Part shown: positions 11,101 to 19,868 of the stretch, piece by piece
Position numbering within the stretch: the stretch's first letter is position 1
Layout: the number at the start of each line of letters is the position of its first letter
Origin: Actinernus sp. WN-2022
Lineage: Eukaryota; Cnidaria; Anthozoa; Actiniaria; Actinernidae
Assembly: GCA_030867875.1 (NCBI GenBank)
Contig: JAOWCC010001634.1
Span: 37,219,867 to 37,283,866 of the forward strand
Direction: 5' to 3'
Length of the DNA: 64,000 nucleotides
Position numbers and translations under genes: made by a program
The notes under the pieces: model-generated
Told to the model about the DNA's origin: nothing
The model's input: only the letters and a program-made list of their open reading frames with translations
Database searches by the model: none

Positions 11101-12886
11101 GAGGTAGGCTTTTCGTTCATGTAAGTTTTCTTTTACCGTAATGATATTGTATTTTTTGCAAAATTGGTGTACTTATGACCTCCATTGCTGCTTGTTTCGT
11201 TTCTTAATTCGATCAATATTCTCTTGCCACCTCAATCAATTCATAGCCCAATATTAATTGGGCTACCCCGCCACTTATTTTATTCTTTGTAAGATTACTA
11301 TTTATATTTGTGGCAATCAAATTAAACTGAAATTAAACTGATTTCGTACAGTCGACGATGCCAAGGAAAAAGTCCAAGCCACAACAGAAACTCTGAAATG
11401 GGTGAAGAAGAATTTCCGCTACTTAGCGCTCATGGCAGGAGCATTCTTGTTCCTGATATTCAGCTGTATGGCGTACAGGAGGTTTACCAGAGATGACGAA
11501 GAGTAAGTAGTTGGTGTTGTTGTAACATATGTGGACTCGATCGTAAGCGTTGTCCAGTAATAAATATAGATGTGTGAACGTATAAAAAACTTTTGGGTTG
11601 GGAGTTTTACAGCCATAGGTATATTAATATATATATATTAATGAGGTCGCTCCCTCAATGCTTGATCGAAATTATATGCAGTATTTTCCTGGAACTTTAT
11701 TTATACACAGTTTGTTAGTCATGTTTGCATATTTGCGGCATTGATTTAACCATCACACATGTGCGTTGGGCTCAGTTCATATGAAAATCGCTAAAAATAA
11801 CTGTCTCCACAGCCAGGACTACAAATATAAAGGTCTTTCACCATGACACATTTCCTTAAAAGATTACCTATGCAAGTTTGCAAGTTTTAATAACGATGAT
11901 GAAGACGATTCTATTGATGATTATGTTCATGATAATGATGATGACCTATAGTAGTTAACAATCATTATAACAATTTTATTCAATATTCATTCTAAAACAG
12001 TTACGACGATGAAGACCCGGGCGTGAAATATATAGTAATGGGTGGTACAAGAAGTGATAATCTACCAACATCAACACAAGTCGCACCTACACCACCACCA
12101 CGTCCTCCACCACCACGTCCCCCGCCACCGAACACAACCAACACAACAACTAAAAAAAACAAATCTAGAAAACCGACCAAGGCAGCGGCTAAGAAGACGA
12201 CACGAGTGAAACCAAATCCACCGAAGAATAAACCTAAGGCAAACAAACCCAGAAATACCAAACCAACGATAGGAAGAGGCACAGGACTAAAAAATGTAAT
12301 CTGTGATTACGTATCGATCGCAATAACAACTGGCAGTGACGAAGAACGATGTGACACAATACACAACGTCACAGACGACACTGTCAACTGCGCATGCTCC
12401 AACAGTGGTAACATCAATGGGAAGATCTTTAGTGACGTCACTTTAGATGATAACGCTAAGGAATGCGCACGTGCAAATGATGGTTATTCTCTCGAATTCA
12501 TTTCAAGAATGTTCTCAAAAGTATTTGAGAAATCAAGTGAATCACGGCTCTCTTCGGATCTGAAGAATGGTGTTATCAGCATCGTAAACGAAGGCATTCC
12601 TGTATCATGCCACACCGTCATGCTACAAATGCATGTTGCAGATATTGACATGAATGGCCATCGAAGTGACTCAAGGCGCTATCTCTTCGAGACGAGAACG
12701 CTGGCCCATGAATTGCATGCTCAGGACCGAGCTTTTAACGGGAGTACGAGCCAGGGTCCGTTTCCTGTGTTTGGCGAGTTGAGGATTAACAAATGCTTAT
12801 CGGAATCGCTGCTAGAAAGGTGTTGGAAATATTATCCAAGAGCATCCACGATGACAAACCTTCCTATCACTGCTACAGCTTCGTGA
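8101..12886 (+). CDS. Four-exon gene for a predicted membrane protein (unknown family)
   Basis: Proposed exons are 8101-8164, 9491-9667, 11352-11502 and 12001-12886, total 1278 nt (425 residues plus stop). Every junction has GTAAGT-type donors and AG acceptors, and the phases (1, 1, 2) join without a stop. The N-terminus is a basic-hydrophobic signal peptide or anchor. Residues of about 23-80 are polar (Q/N-rich). A transmembrane helix lies at about 104-122 (core LALMAGAFLFLIFSCMA), followed by basic residues and an acidic patch (128-136). Next come a proline run (about 160-174) and a K/P-rich segment. The last 200 residues contain several cysteines and one NVT sequon. AATAAA follows 73 bp after the stop. 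I recognise no domain. If the first segment is cleaved, the C-terminal part is probably cytoplasmic, but topology is open. Exon 2 is symmetric (177 nt) and could be skipped. Further undetected exons are possible. Confidence 0.6.
8435..8621. mobile_element. Foldback MITE in intron 1
   Basis: About 36-bp terminal inverted repeats: the left begins GACCGATTTAGCTTG and the right ends CAAGCTAAATCGGTC, with one mismatch just inside that segment. The interior is only about 115 bp and does not code. Confidence 0.7.
8857..8990 (+). mobile_element. tRNA-derived SINE (truncated) in intron 1
   Basis: An A box (TAGCTCAGTTGTTAGAGCG) and B box (GGGTTCAAACCCC) are followed by the same body as the 6.8-kb SINE (CACTCAGGGTCTTAAA, then GAGAAGGTGCTGCC). 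The tail is cut short after the TTTGCTCTAACATCTG region. The acceptor arms do not pair, so it is not a functional tRNA gene. Confidence 0.75.
9491..9667 (+). CDS. Exon 2: symmetric phase 1-1 exon
   Basis: Acceptor TATATGTAG| and donor |GTAAGTATAAAG bound 177 nt with a single open frame that matches the phase left by exon 1. It encodes about 59 polar residues rich in Q, N, H and R without cysteine, presumably the lumenal or extracellular stalk. Being symmetric, it could be alternatively spliced. Confidence 0.55.
11352..11502 (+). CDS. Exon 3: transmembrane exon
   Basis: The acceptor TTTCGTACAG precedes TCGACGATGCC, and the donor is GA|GTAAGTAG; read through, the frame stops at once (GAG TAA). 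It encodes a charged lead-in, the single transmembrane helix and a stop-transfer RRF motif. Confidence 0.65.
12001..12886 (+). CDS. Exon 4: acidic, Pro-rich, Lys-rich tail and C-terminus
   Basis: The acceptor TTCTAAAACAG precedes exon 4, whose first base completes the aspartate codon split from exon 3. It encodes YDDEDPG, three proline runs separated by arginines, a K/P-rich stretch and a globular-looking C-terminal part with about ten cysteines. The stop is TGA at 12884-12886. Confidence 0.65.
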
Positions 12887-12958
12887 TGTGAGACCCTCAA
12901 TAATGCAGGATGCAGAGAATTCGAGAATGTTTTACCAAAACACCTTCAAAGAAGTTTA

Positions 12959-12964
12959 CAATAA
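12959..12964 (+). terminator. Polyadenylation signal AATAAA
   Basis: A canonical AATAAA lies 73 bp beyond the stop of exon 4, in the right place to end the four-exon transcript. Confidence 0.55.
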
Positions 12965-13074
12965 AGTGCGTGCTTTAAAATCAATTGTCCTGCTTTAATT
13001 TCTAAAGCCGATGATGTACGGTTCAATATTGTTTTGCCAACATCGTTCAACATTGTTGGCAACAAATGTCGAGC

Positions 13075-13450
13075 CGTGTCTCATACCATGTGGAATGTCT
13101 GAAAGAAGCGAGTCAACATGCTGAACCGTGTATCATACCATGTGGAATGTTGAAAGAAGCGAGTCAACATGTTGAACCGGCCGTGTATCATACCATGTGG
13201 AATGTCGAAAGAAGCGAGTCAACATGTTGAACCGTGTATCATACCATGTGGAATGTTGAAAGAAGCGAGTCAACATGTTGAACCGTGTATCATACCATGT
13301 GGAATGTTGAAAGAAGCGAGTCAACATGTTGAACCGTGTATCATACCATGTGGAATGTTGAAAGAAGCGAGTCAACATGTTGAACCGAGTCAACATGTAG
13401 AACCGTGTATCATACCATGTGGAATGTCGAAAGAAGCGAGTCAACATGTT
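13075..13450 (+). repeat. 51-bp minisatellite, about 7 copies
   Basis: The unit (GTGTATCATACCATGTGG, then AATGTTGAAAGAAGCGAGTC, then AACATGTTGAACC) starts at 13128, 13183, 13234, 13285, 13336 and 13405, with a diverged copy before. Because 51 is divisible by 3, long open frames appear on both strands; they are repeat artefacts and not genes. Confidence 0.9.
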
Positions 13451-14084
13451 CTTTAATCTTTAAATATGATAATTGCCTGGTAGCGGTGGAGCTAATCTGG
13501 CAATGAAATTGTCAGCGGTCGTGCAAGTACTGAGGTTACGGTGCAATAAGTGATAATAAGTTAAAGTATTATAGTGCATGGTGAAGTGCAATGTTCAATG
13601 TTCAATGACTAGTAATCAGAGTGCAAATGGCGGCAAAAGGATAAAAATAACCATTATAATAATAATTCATAAGCTGGTAAACAACAGCATGAGCTTACAT
13701 ATAAAGAGATAATGACTGCCGCCACACAGGCGTCTCCAGTGACGGTGCAGCTATCAATCGATAAGGGGCTCCGATGACAACAGCTACGCCGCCACCACAG
13801 CGCGAGCGCGACCGCAGCCAATATTACTAATTGGTTGAGATTACACATACATGGATACGCCAGTTTGGAAGCTATTCAAAGATGTAGCTGTAGATGTTGA
13901 ACGACGTTGCAACTTGTTGAACTGCTAGAATAAAGAATCTCTATTTCCTGCAACATCGTTCAACATGTTGACTCGCTTCTTTCAACAGTCAACGTGGTAT
14001 GATACCAGGTTCAACGTTTGTTGCCAATAAATCAGGCAAATGTTTCCGGTTGGCAACAAATGTTGAATGGTGTATATCATCGGC

Positions 14085-14948
14085 TACCCTGGGTACCAGA
14101 GGTTCTACTGTCTCCATTCGCTAAAGTTAGGCGCCGAGGAGCGAAGCGACGAGAACCTCTGGCGGCACGGATAGCCAATCTCACTTCCATGTTCGAATTT
14201 GGTACAGAATTTGTACCAGGCTTATTATTGGTTAGTTATAATTAGGAATGATATCCGTCGATATGACTGGCTAGATAACTTAGCGAACGAAAAACCGGTT
14301 TTAGATTTACATTTAATCAAGATGACGACAGAAGACTCCATGCAAAAGTATTTCTCTGAAGCAGTTTCTGTAACATTCAAAGTCACTTTTCCCAGAGATC
14401 GAAAATCTCAAACCTCAACAAGATTAGTCAATTTTGAAATTCACGCAGAAGATGTTTTTGCTGTGCTGCTTACTGGTTGGGGAAAGTCTTTGGTGTTTGA
14501 AATGATTCCCGCGTAGCGTTCGATTCGTGGTCTGCATTGTCCTCAGAAAGCCACTGTTATAGTTGCGTGTCCTTTAAATTCACTTGTGGAATCACACATT
14601 AGAGAGCTGGAGAGTCGAGGAATCAAGGCATGTTCGCTATAAAGCAGGTTTCGGTCCAGGTTTCAGTGGAGTCTTTTGCATTATCTGAATTTCGAACACA
14701 CAAGTAGTCGGCACGTGTAGCGCAAATCAGTGGTGCGGAAAAGTGTAAACATGTATTTGACACCTAACAGACGTCATGACTGCAAAACCGGTTATTTGAG
14801 AAATGTGATACTAGTTCGAACATGGAAGTGAGATTGGCTATCCGTGCCACCAGAGGTTCTCGTCGCTTCGCTCCTCGACTGTCGTCGCTTCGCTCCTCGG
14901 CGCCTAACTTTCGCGAATGGGACAGTAGAACCTCTGGTACCCAGGGTA
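14085..14948 (+). mobile_element. Mutator-like element carrying a RecQ-helicase fragment
   Basis: Terminal inverted repeats of about 115 bp begin TACCCTGGGTACCAGAGGTT; the right arm has a 22-bp internal duplication. Exact 9-bp direct repeats ATCATCGGC flank it at 14076-14084 and 14949-14957. A 9-bp duplication with long TIRs is typical of Mutator-like elements. Its cargo is a helicase fragment rather than a transposase, as in Pack-MULEs. A 98-bp element with the same ends lies at 26630-26727. Confidence 0.75.
14199..14642 (+). pseudogene. RecQ-like helicase fragment with in-frame stop
   Basis: The frame reads to 14516 and carries TGWGKS, a Walker A-like nucleotide-binding motif in the context DVFAVLLTGWGKSLVF that is typical of RecQ-family helicases. 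A TAG at 14514-14516 interrupts it, but the same frame goes on with ATVIVACPLNSLVESHIREL (helicase motif Ia region) to TAA at 14640-14642. The DExH box and all C-terminal motifs are missing. It is a captured, decayed 5' fragment. Confidence 0.7.
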
Positions 14949-15686
14949 ATCATCGGCTTGACATGTCTAAAACATGGTCAACGGCTTAGAAATGAAATTG
15001 CCATAAGTAAATGTACCTTTGAGGCAAAGCTCGAGGGCCCAGGGCGGTGCTGTTAATTATGCTACAGGCGAAAAAGAAAGAAATTCCCTAATTCCTCCCA
15101 AGTTTTATCCGTAGTTTCTAAGGTTTTTGAAAAAGCGATCTTTAATCAGGCGTACTAATATCTACTGGATAATGACATTCTTACTAAATTTCAATCTGGC
15201 TTTAGATCACTTCACTCTACGTTAATAGCACTCCTCGATACTACAAGTAATTGGTCCATCAACATCGATAATGGTTTGACAAATGCTATTCTGTTTATTG
15301 ATCTGATAAAGGCATCTGATACCATTGACCACGGAATTCTTATAAAGCCGGAAACTAGAGTGGTACGGCTTTAAGGCCAAAGCTTTGGAATTATTCAGAA
15401 ATTACCTCTCATGGAGAACGCATATTACAGTAATCAATAATGTAAAGTCAGATACCAGTACTGTTCGTTGTGGAGTGACTGAAGGATCTATCCTAGGGCC
15501 TCTACTATTCTTACTTTACATCAATGATTTACCAAACTGCGATCTTCTCTCGGAAGCACGAATGCATGCCGATGATACGAACTTGACCTATCCTGCAAAA
15601 GACCAAGACGAGTTTTTTTTCGGAAATGAATCATGACCTAGTCGAATTGAAACCGAATGGCTAAACGCCAACCGCCTTAGCCTTAA

Positions 15687-17184
15687 GGTTACCGGATACC
15701 TTCAGGGTGCGTTTCCAGTCTAAATTATGTAGCGCCTCGAGGAAACATCGTAGATAAATAATCCATGTATCATTTTAAAGCTTATAAAATTGGCTACAAG
15801 AATACATAAAAAGTTTTGAGTTCTTTAAAAATCTCGAATTTTCCGCCATCCCGTTTCTCCGATCTAGTGAGATGGCTTTCAGAAGTTCCGACTCCGAAAA
15901 TATTTTAAAGTTTAAAAATCTGTTTGCTTTGTCGCATTTCAGAGGAATCGTATTACAAAACCGTGTCGGGGAATTTCAAAATTCGATTTAGTTCAAAAGT
16001 TATCATGCTTTCCGTAAAAAGGCGAAAAATAATCCCAGTAGATATGCGTGAAACGTCGTCAAGAGCTCTCTTTTAAGAATTTCCCAATTCCCCGACACTG
16101 TTTTGCAGCTGAGATATCAATTGACATTTTGTGAAAATTTCGCACAAATCGAATACATTCCTCTTGAGTGGGAGCTTTTTTAAAACTCTATTTTGATTGA
16201 AAATCGAAAGCGAGAAAATAGCACTTCAAAAAATATACCCGTCTTGTCGTGCGTGAATCTGAAGTCCCGCCTCTCCAACAATTAGCAAGCTCTTGGCCAA
16301 TCATTTCTCATCACAGTTCAACTATCTGTCAAGATTTCCCGCCAATGTTGATTTCCGATCAAAGCAACGCGCCGATGTTTGTTCTTTTTTGTGTGACTTG
16401 AAAAATGGTAGCGGTAAGAGTCAGCTGGTTTCCCAGGCTAGAAAAATGGGAAAGACAAAAAGACCTCGAGGGGCAAAGCCAAGGTGAACACCTATAGAGA
16501 CGCCTTGAATGCCAGCATAGTTAGTAGAGGAGACAGCGATTTGCAGGCGTCTGAAACAGCACGGCAATAGCGGAGATCGTGGTTCAACCGATTCAGGGTC
16601 ACCGCCAAACTACGTTTCCATCTAAGCTTTCTTGGAAACAAATATTCTCTCGGCTGGCTCTTATCAATTCTACTTTATGTTCAGATGTGGACCAATCGGC
16701 ACTGTCTGAAAGTGAAAATACGAACGCTTGTCGGGTTTTGCGAGGACTCTTATTTGGCTTTGTAATTGTAGTCGTAATGCATTGTTTGGCCTCGTTTTGC
16801 TTTTCTTTTTTCTTTGTTTTTCAAGCTAAGGGTTTAGGGTTAGGGAATCCTGCTTGCTTTTTGTAAGATATAAGGCCAACATCCGATGGAATTGTGGAAT
16901 CGTGTGTGGAAAAACTTTTCTCAATAAACGTAAACATTGGTATATGAAATGATTTCCCACACCGTCGTTACGGGCGAGTGAGCACTTGTCATGTGTTTAT
17001 TGATCTGCTGTCAATCAAAAAGAACCTTTTACTTCCGGTTAAAAACTTCCTTTTGGTATTTCTCCGTCAATATAAATTTTATTTTAACGGAGTTTTTGGT
17101 ATATGAGACACTACTACTAAAACTACATTTCTGTGTGAAAAAAAAATAATTCCATCTTTTTCGTTTTGAAGGTATCCGGTAACC
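15687..17184. mobile_element. TTAA-flanked DNA transposon inside the LINE
   Basis: The termini are GGTTACCGGATACCTTCA and its exact reverse complement, flanked by TTAA at 15683-15686 and 17185-17188. Taking out 15687-17184 and one TTAA joins the LINE frame in register (NRLSLN into VKTKCMF). TTAA targets are used by piggyBac and Kolobok transposons. The interior holds only a decayed reading frame. Confidence 0.85.
16446..16765 (+). pseudogene. Decayed ORF inside the TTAA element
   Basis: An ATG at 16446 starts a basic peptide (MGKTKRPRGAKPR). After a one-base shift a second frame runs about 95 codons with one stop (contains YRDALNASIVSRGDS and YVQMWTNRHC). It could be the remains of the element's transposase N-terminus. 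I cannot assign a family. Confidence 0.35.
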
Positions 17185-17351
17185 TTAATGACGTTAAAAC
17201 AAAGTGTATGTTTATTGGAGCGCGACATAAAATCTCATCGCTTCCTTGTCAACCAAATATAATGTTAGCCTTGACGGCCATCAAATCGACAGGGTCATGA
17301 CCTATAAGTGTCTTGATGTCGACCTAGACGAAACTCTAACATGGAATTCAC

Positions 17352-18402
17352 ATTATTTTATTTAAACAATATTTGGTCAATACAATTACCCTATATCATT
17401 ATGACGTCACGGCTTGTTTATGAGGGGGACAGAATCGACTTGAACAATAGAATTTTGAACTAAATCTGCTCTGCTGAGGAAAATTTAACTTCGAATTGTC
17501 TGGTTTCCAGATATCAGCTGTATCAATGTTTATCCCACAATATTTACCGTATTTCTCAAGCATGTTAAGGCCTGGTTCAAGGGTCAAATTTTGGGTAAAA
17601 ACTGTTTTCCTTATTTCAGCACAGCCGAGTATGGTAAGTACGCCAAGTTTCTCACGATAATAGATATCGCCATTCTTGACTACCTTAAGTGGTTTGTGTG
17701 TAGTAAAACGTGTCACGTGGTCTGTCACGTGACTTAGAACACGAAATCAGTAAATCAAAAACGCGGCTCCGAGTTTAAAACACCTAGGACGATGAGTGGA
17801 TATGTTTAGTTAAGGTTGAAGCCTTTTACCTAAATCAACTTAGAAAAGATGACTACCATGTTTCGTTAACGAGTAATTAAGGCGAACATATGCAAAATAG
17901 GTCACCTGACTTTTTCGGTACCCTTAATATCTCCTTATCTTTACATGATAGCCATGTTTTCTAAGCGTGATCTGAAACCCTTCGGGAGGAGTAATGTTTT
18001 AGCAGGGTTACTTTATATCCATCTGTTATCGTCGCAGCCGCATTTCACTTAAACGATTTTATATAATTATGACGTCATCGATCACGTGATACGACAACCA
18101 TCCACTTAACAAAATTAAGGAAGTAGATATTAGTATTACGGTGTAATTAGCTTTTGTTTAAACTGTTATTTCTGTCAGAAAACATTTTTTAACGTACATC
18201 TATTTTCCGTTAAATGAACCAGGCCTTAACATGCTTGAGTTGGTGGCTGTTACCGCTATTCTACGTTCTACAAAATGCATTTGATAGCTATTTCCTTTGT
18301 GTTGTTGCTGTTTTGTCCCCCTCCCACGACCGTGATCCTTAGCGTTTAAACAATAGATTGTTTTGATTTGACGTCATAATGATATAGGTCAATTGCCCAA
18401 GG
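17352..18402. mobile_element. Second insertion in the LINE, inverted ends
   Basis: CCTATATCATTATGACGTCA near 17390-17409 is repeated in reverse at about 18368-18387. The LINE sequence GAATTCACAT occurs on both sides (ending near 17351, and at about 18403-18412), which suggests a 9-10-bp target duplication. Borders are approximate. It holds a smaller TTAA-flanked element. Confidence 0.5.
17569..18225. mobile_element. TTAA-flanked element at the centre of a palindrome
   Basis: The ends GGCCTGGTTCA and TGAACCAGGCC are bordered by TTAA at 17565-17568 and 18226-18229. The outer flanks TCAAGCATG and CATGCTTGA are also inverted, so the 24-bp arms 17556-17579 and 18215-18238 match perfectly. No protein is recognised. 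Confidence 0.65.
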
Positions 18403-19034
18403 AGAATTCACATACCTCTGAGGAGTCGCAAGTAAAGTGACTAAAGTTCTCGCAGCCCTTGGAAGACTTAAACCATTTACAAATCACTAATTAAACCACA
18501 CTTTGATTATTGTAGTACTGTGTGGGGAAATATTGGTAAAGGTCTTGCTCTCAAGCTTGAAAAATTGCAAAATAGGGCATAGTTACTGGATTCGACTGGA
18601 ACGTCAGATCATCCCAGATCCTTGCTGATCTAAACTGGCCCGCTAGCTTAGAAAAAATTGTCATGGTAAACACCATATTCACCAGCATAACTTACGTGTC
18701 TCAGAATATAATCTTTATGTTCCAAGGCCTAATAGTGAAGGAGCCGTTTTGTGGAATAGTCTGACACCTAAAGCTAAACTAAGATAATGCATGAATAGTA
18801 TATTAATGAGTATTGGTTATATATTATATATTAGTTTTTAATCATTATATATGTAGTTATTATTATATCAGTAGCATGCATGAAATCTTATTGTCTATGG
18901 TGATATATATCTTTTAACCATTTGTAACAATTTAGCTTAACATAGGCTAAATAGCTGATTACCCTTATTTTATTGCAGTTTTACACGGCTCTTTGGAAGA
19001 GCACTTAATTGTGAGAAATGGATTCCGTGACTCA

Positions 19035-19190
19035 ATAAAGCCCGGTTTCCATATAATCGTCCCTGTCGTAAGGATCGTCTCTGTCATTTCAGAATTTGCA
19101 AAGTGATCGGTTCGATCCCAGACGATCCTTGCGATTCCTGGTTTCCATATAATCGTGTCTATCGTAAGATCGCGCGGTTGAACTGGTTCC
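19035..19190. repeat. Repeat with TTTCCATATAATCG motifs
   Basis: GGTTTCCATATAATCGT is found at about 19044 and again at about 19139, each followed by a diverged GTCGTAAGATCG-like segment. A related TTTTCATATAATCGCC lies near 40619. This is probably the end of a short DNA element; its limits are unclear. Confidence 0.35.
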
Positions 19191-19469
19191 AACAATACTT
19201 ATCTTGGCGCCAAACTCGATACAAATTGGCGGCAGTCAACGTAATGCTTCTCCTCAATCTCCTGTGGCTAATGAATTGGTCTAGTCAACCCGCCCGGGAT
19301 AGGCACGGCATCTCCTCCCGAACCGGATGGAACGCTTTTGCGCTTTTTCAAGTATCGGCCAAAAGAAGTTCGAATGTTTTTATACTTTTTCTCGGCTTCT
19401 GCGGCCTTCATATAACTCGCGCTCCGTAATTATAACACAACGTGAGATACCGAATTTCCATACATTTAC

Positions 19470-19868
19470 ATACCAAAGTAGTGGAAGCCGTTCATAATTT
19501 ATTGCGGGATCTACCTCAAAATTGGTTTTGGGTTCCCTGTGGCTACAAATTGAAAGATCACCGAGAAATGATACGGAGTTAGATTTTCACTCCTGGAATG
19601 AAACTTTAGCGACACTGTGCTCTAAATATACTCTAGTTGTGCTCTAGTTGAAATACAATTCCATCCAAAGGTCTATGCTACAGAGACAAGATAGATGTCC
19701 TGTCAGGTTCTACAAAGTTTCAGAAGTCACCGTCTAGCCGAGTTCAATGTACGGAAGAACCATTTTCTCTGGCCGTCAACTACAAGCGAGTTCGAAACAG
19801 CGACATCGCATGAAGTCTCCACTCGGTAGAAACGGAATTAGAACATGGAGTAGTAATGTATCAGGTAA
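19470..19868 (+). repeat. Repeat family C, left segment
   Basis: About 19770-19868 matches the reverse complement of 46741-46860, and 19520-19640 resembles 22842-22950. In the 46.5-kb copy this sequence runs directly into the counterpart of 21677-21953, so 19869-21676 is a later insertion. Confidence 0.6.

Larger units (their letters stand above)
13005..14959. mobile_element. TIR element with internal minisatellite, split by a MULE
   Basis: The left end (AAGCCGATGATGTAC, then TTCAATATTGTTTTGCCAAC) is matched in reverse at the right (GTTGGCAACAAATGTTGAA, then ATCATCGGC). The right terminus is itself duplicated as the target site of the element at 14085-14948. The inside holds a 51-bp tandem array, an inverted copy of part of one unit at about 13960-14012, and no protein. 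The superfamily is unresolved. Confidence 0.55.
15073..18790 (+). pseudogene. CR1/L2-like LINE reverse transcriptase, split by insertions
   Basis: Recognisable pieces in order are: SVVSKVFEKAI and FQSGFR (about 15110-15210); a degraded motif A (LFIDLIKASDTIDHGILI, about 15295); VTEGSILGPLLFLLYINDLP (motif B, about 15474); and HADDTNLTY (motif C, with HADD in place of the usual YADD or FADD). After the element at 15687-17184 it resumes as VKTKCMFIGA. After a second insertion at about 17352-18402 it resumes as KVTKVLAALGRLKPF and ends with LYVPRPNSEGAVLWNSL. Stops and frameshifts are frequent, so the copy is dead. Confidence 0.75.

Noticed and set aside
12001..12282. Minus-strand hydrophobic frame opposite exon 4
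   Set aside because: It is the antisense of the proline- and lysine-rich stretch (giving Gly/Val/Phe-rich peptide). The plus strand has splice support.
13075..13450. CRISPR array
   Set aside because: The whole 51-bp unit repeats without unique spacers, and no Cas-like gene is near.
13133..13456. Long frames on both strands over the 51-bp repeat
   Set aside because: The unit length is divisible by 3, so frames persist by chance. No functional signal.
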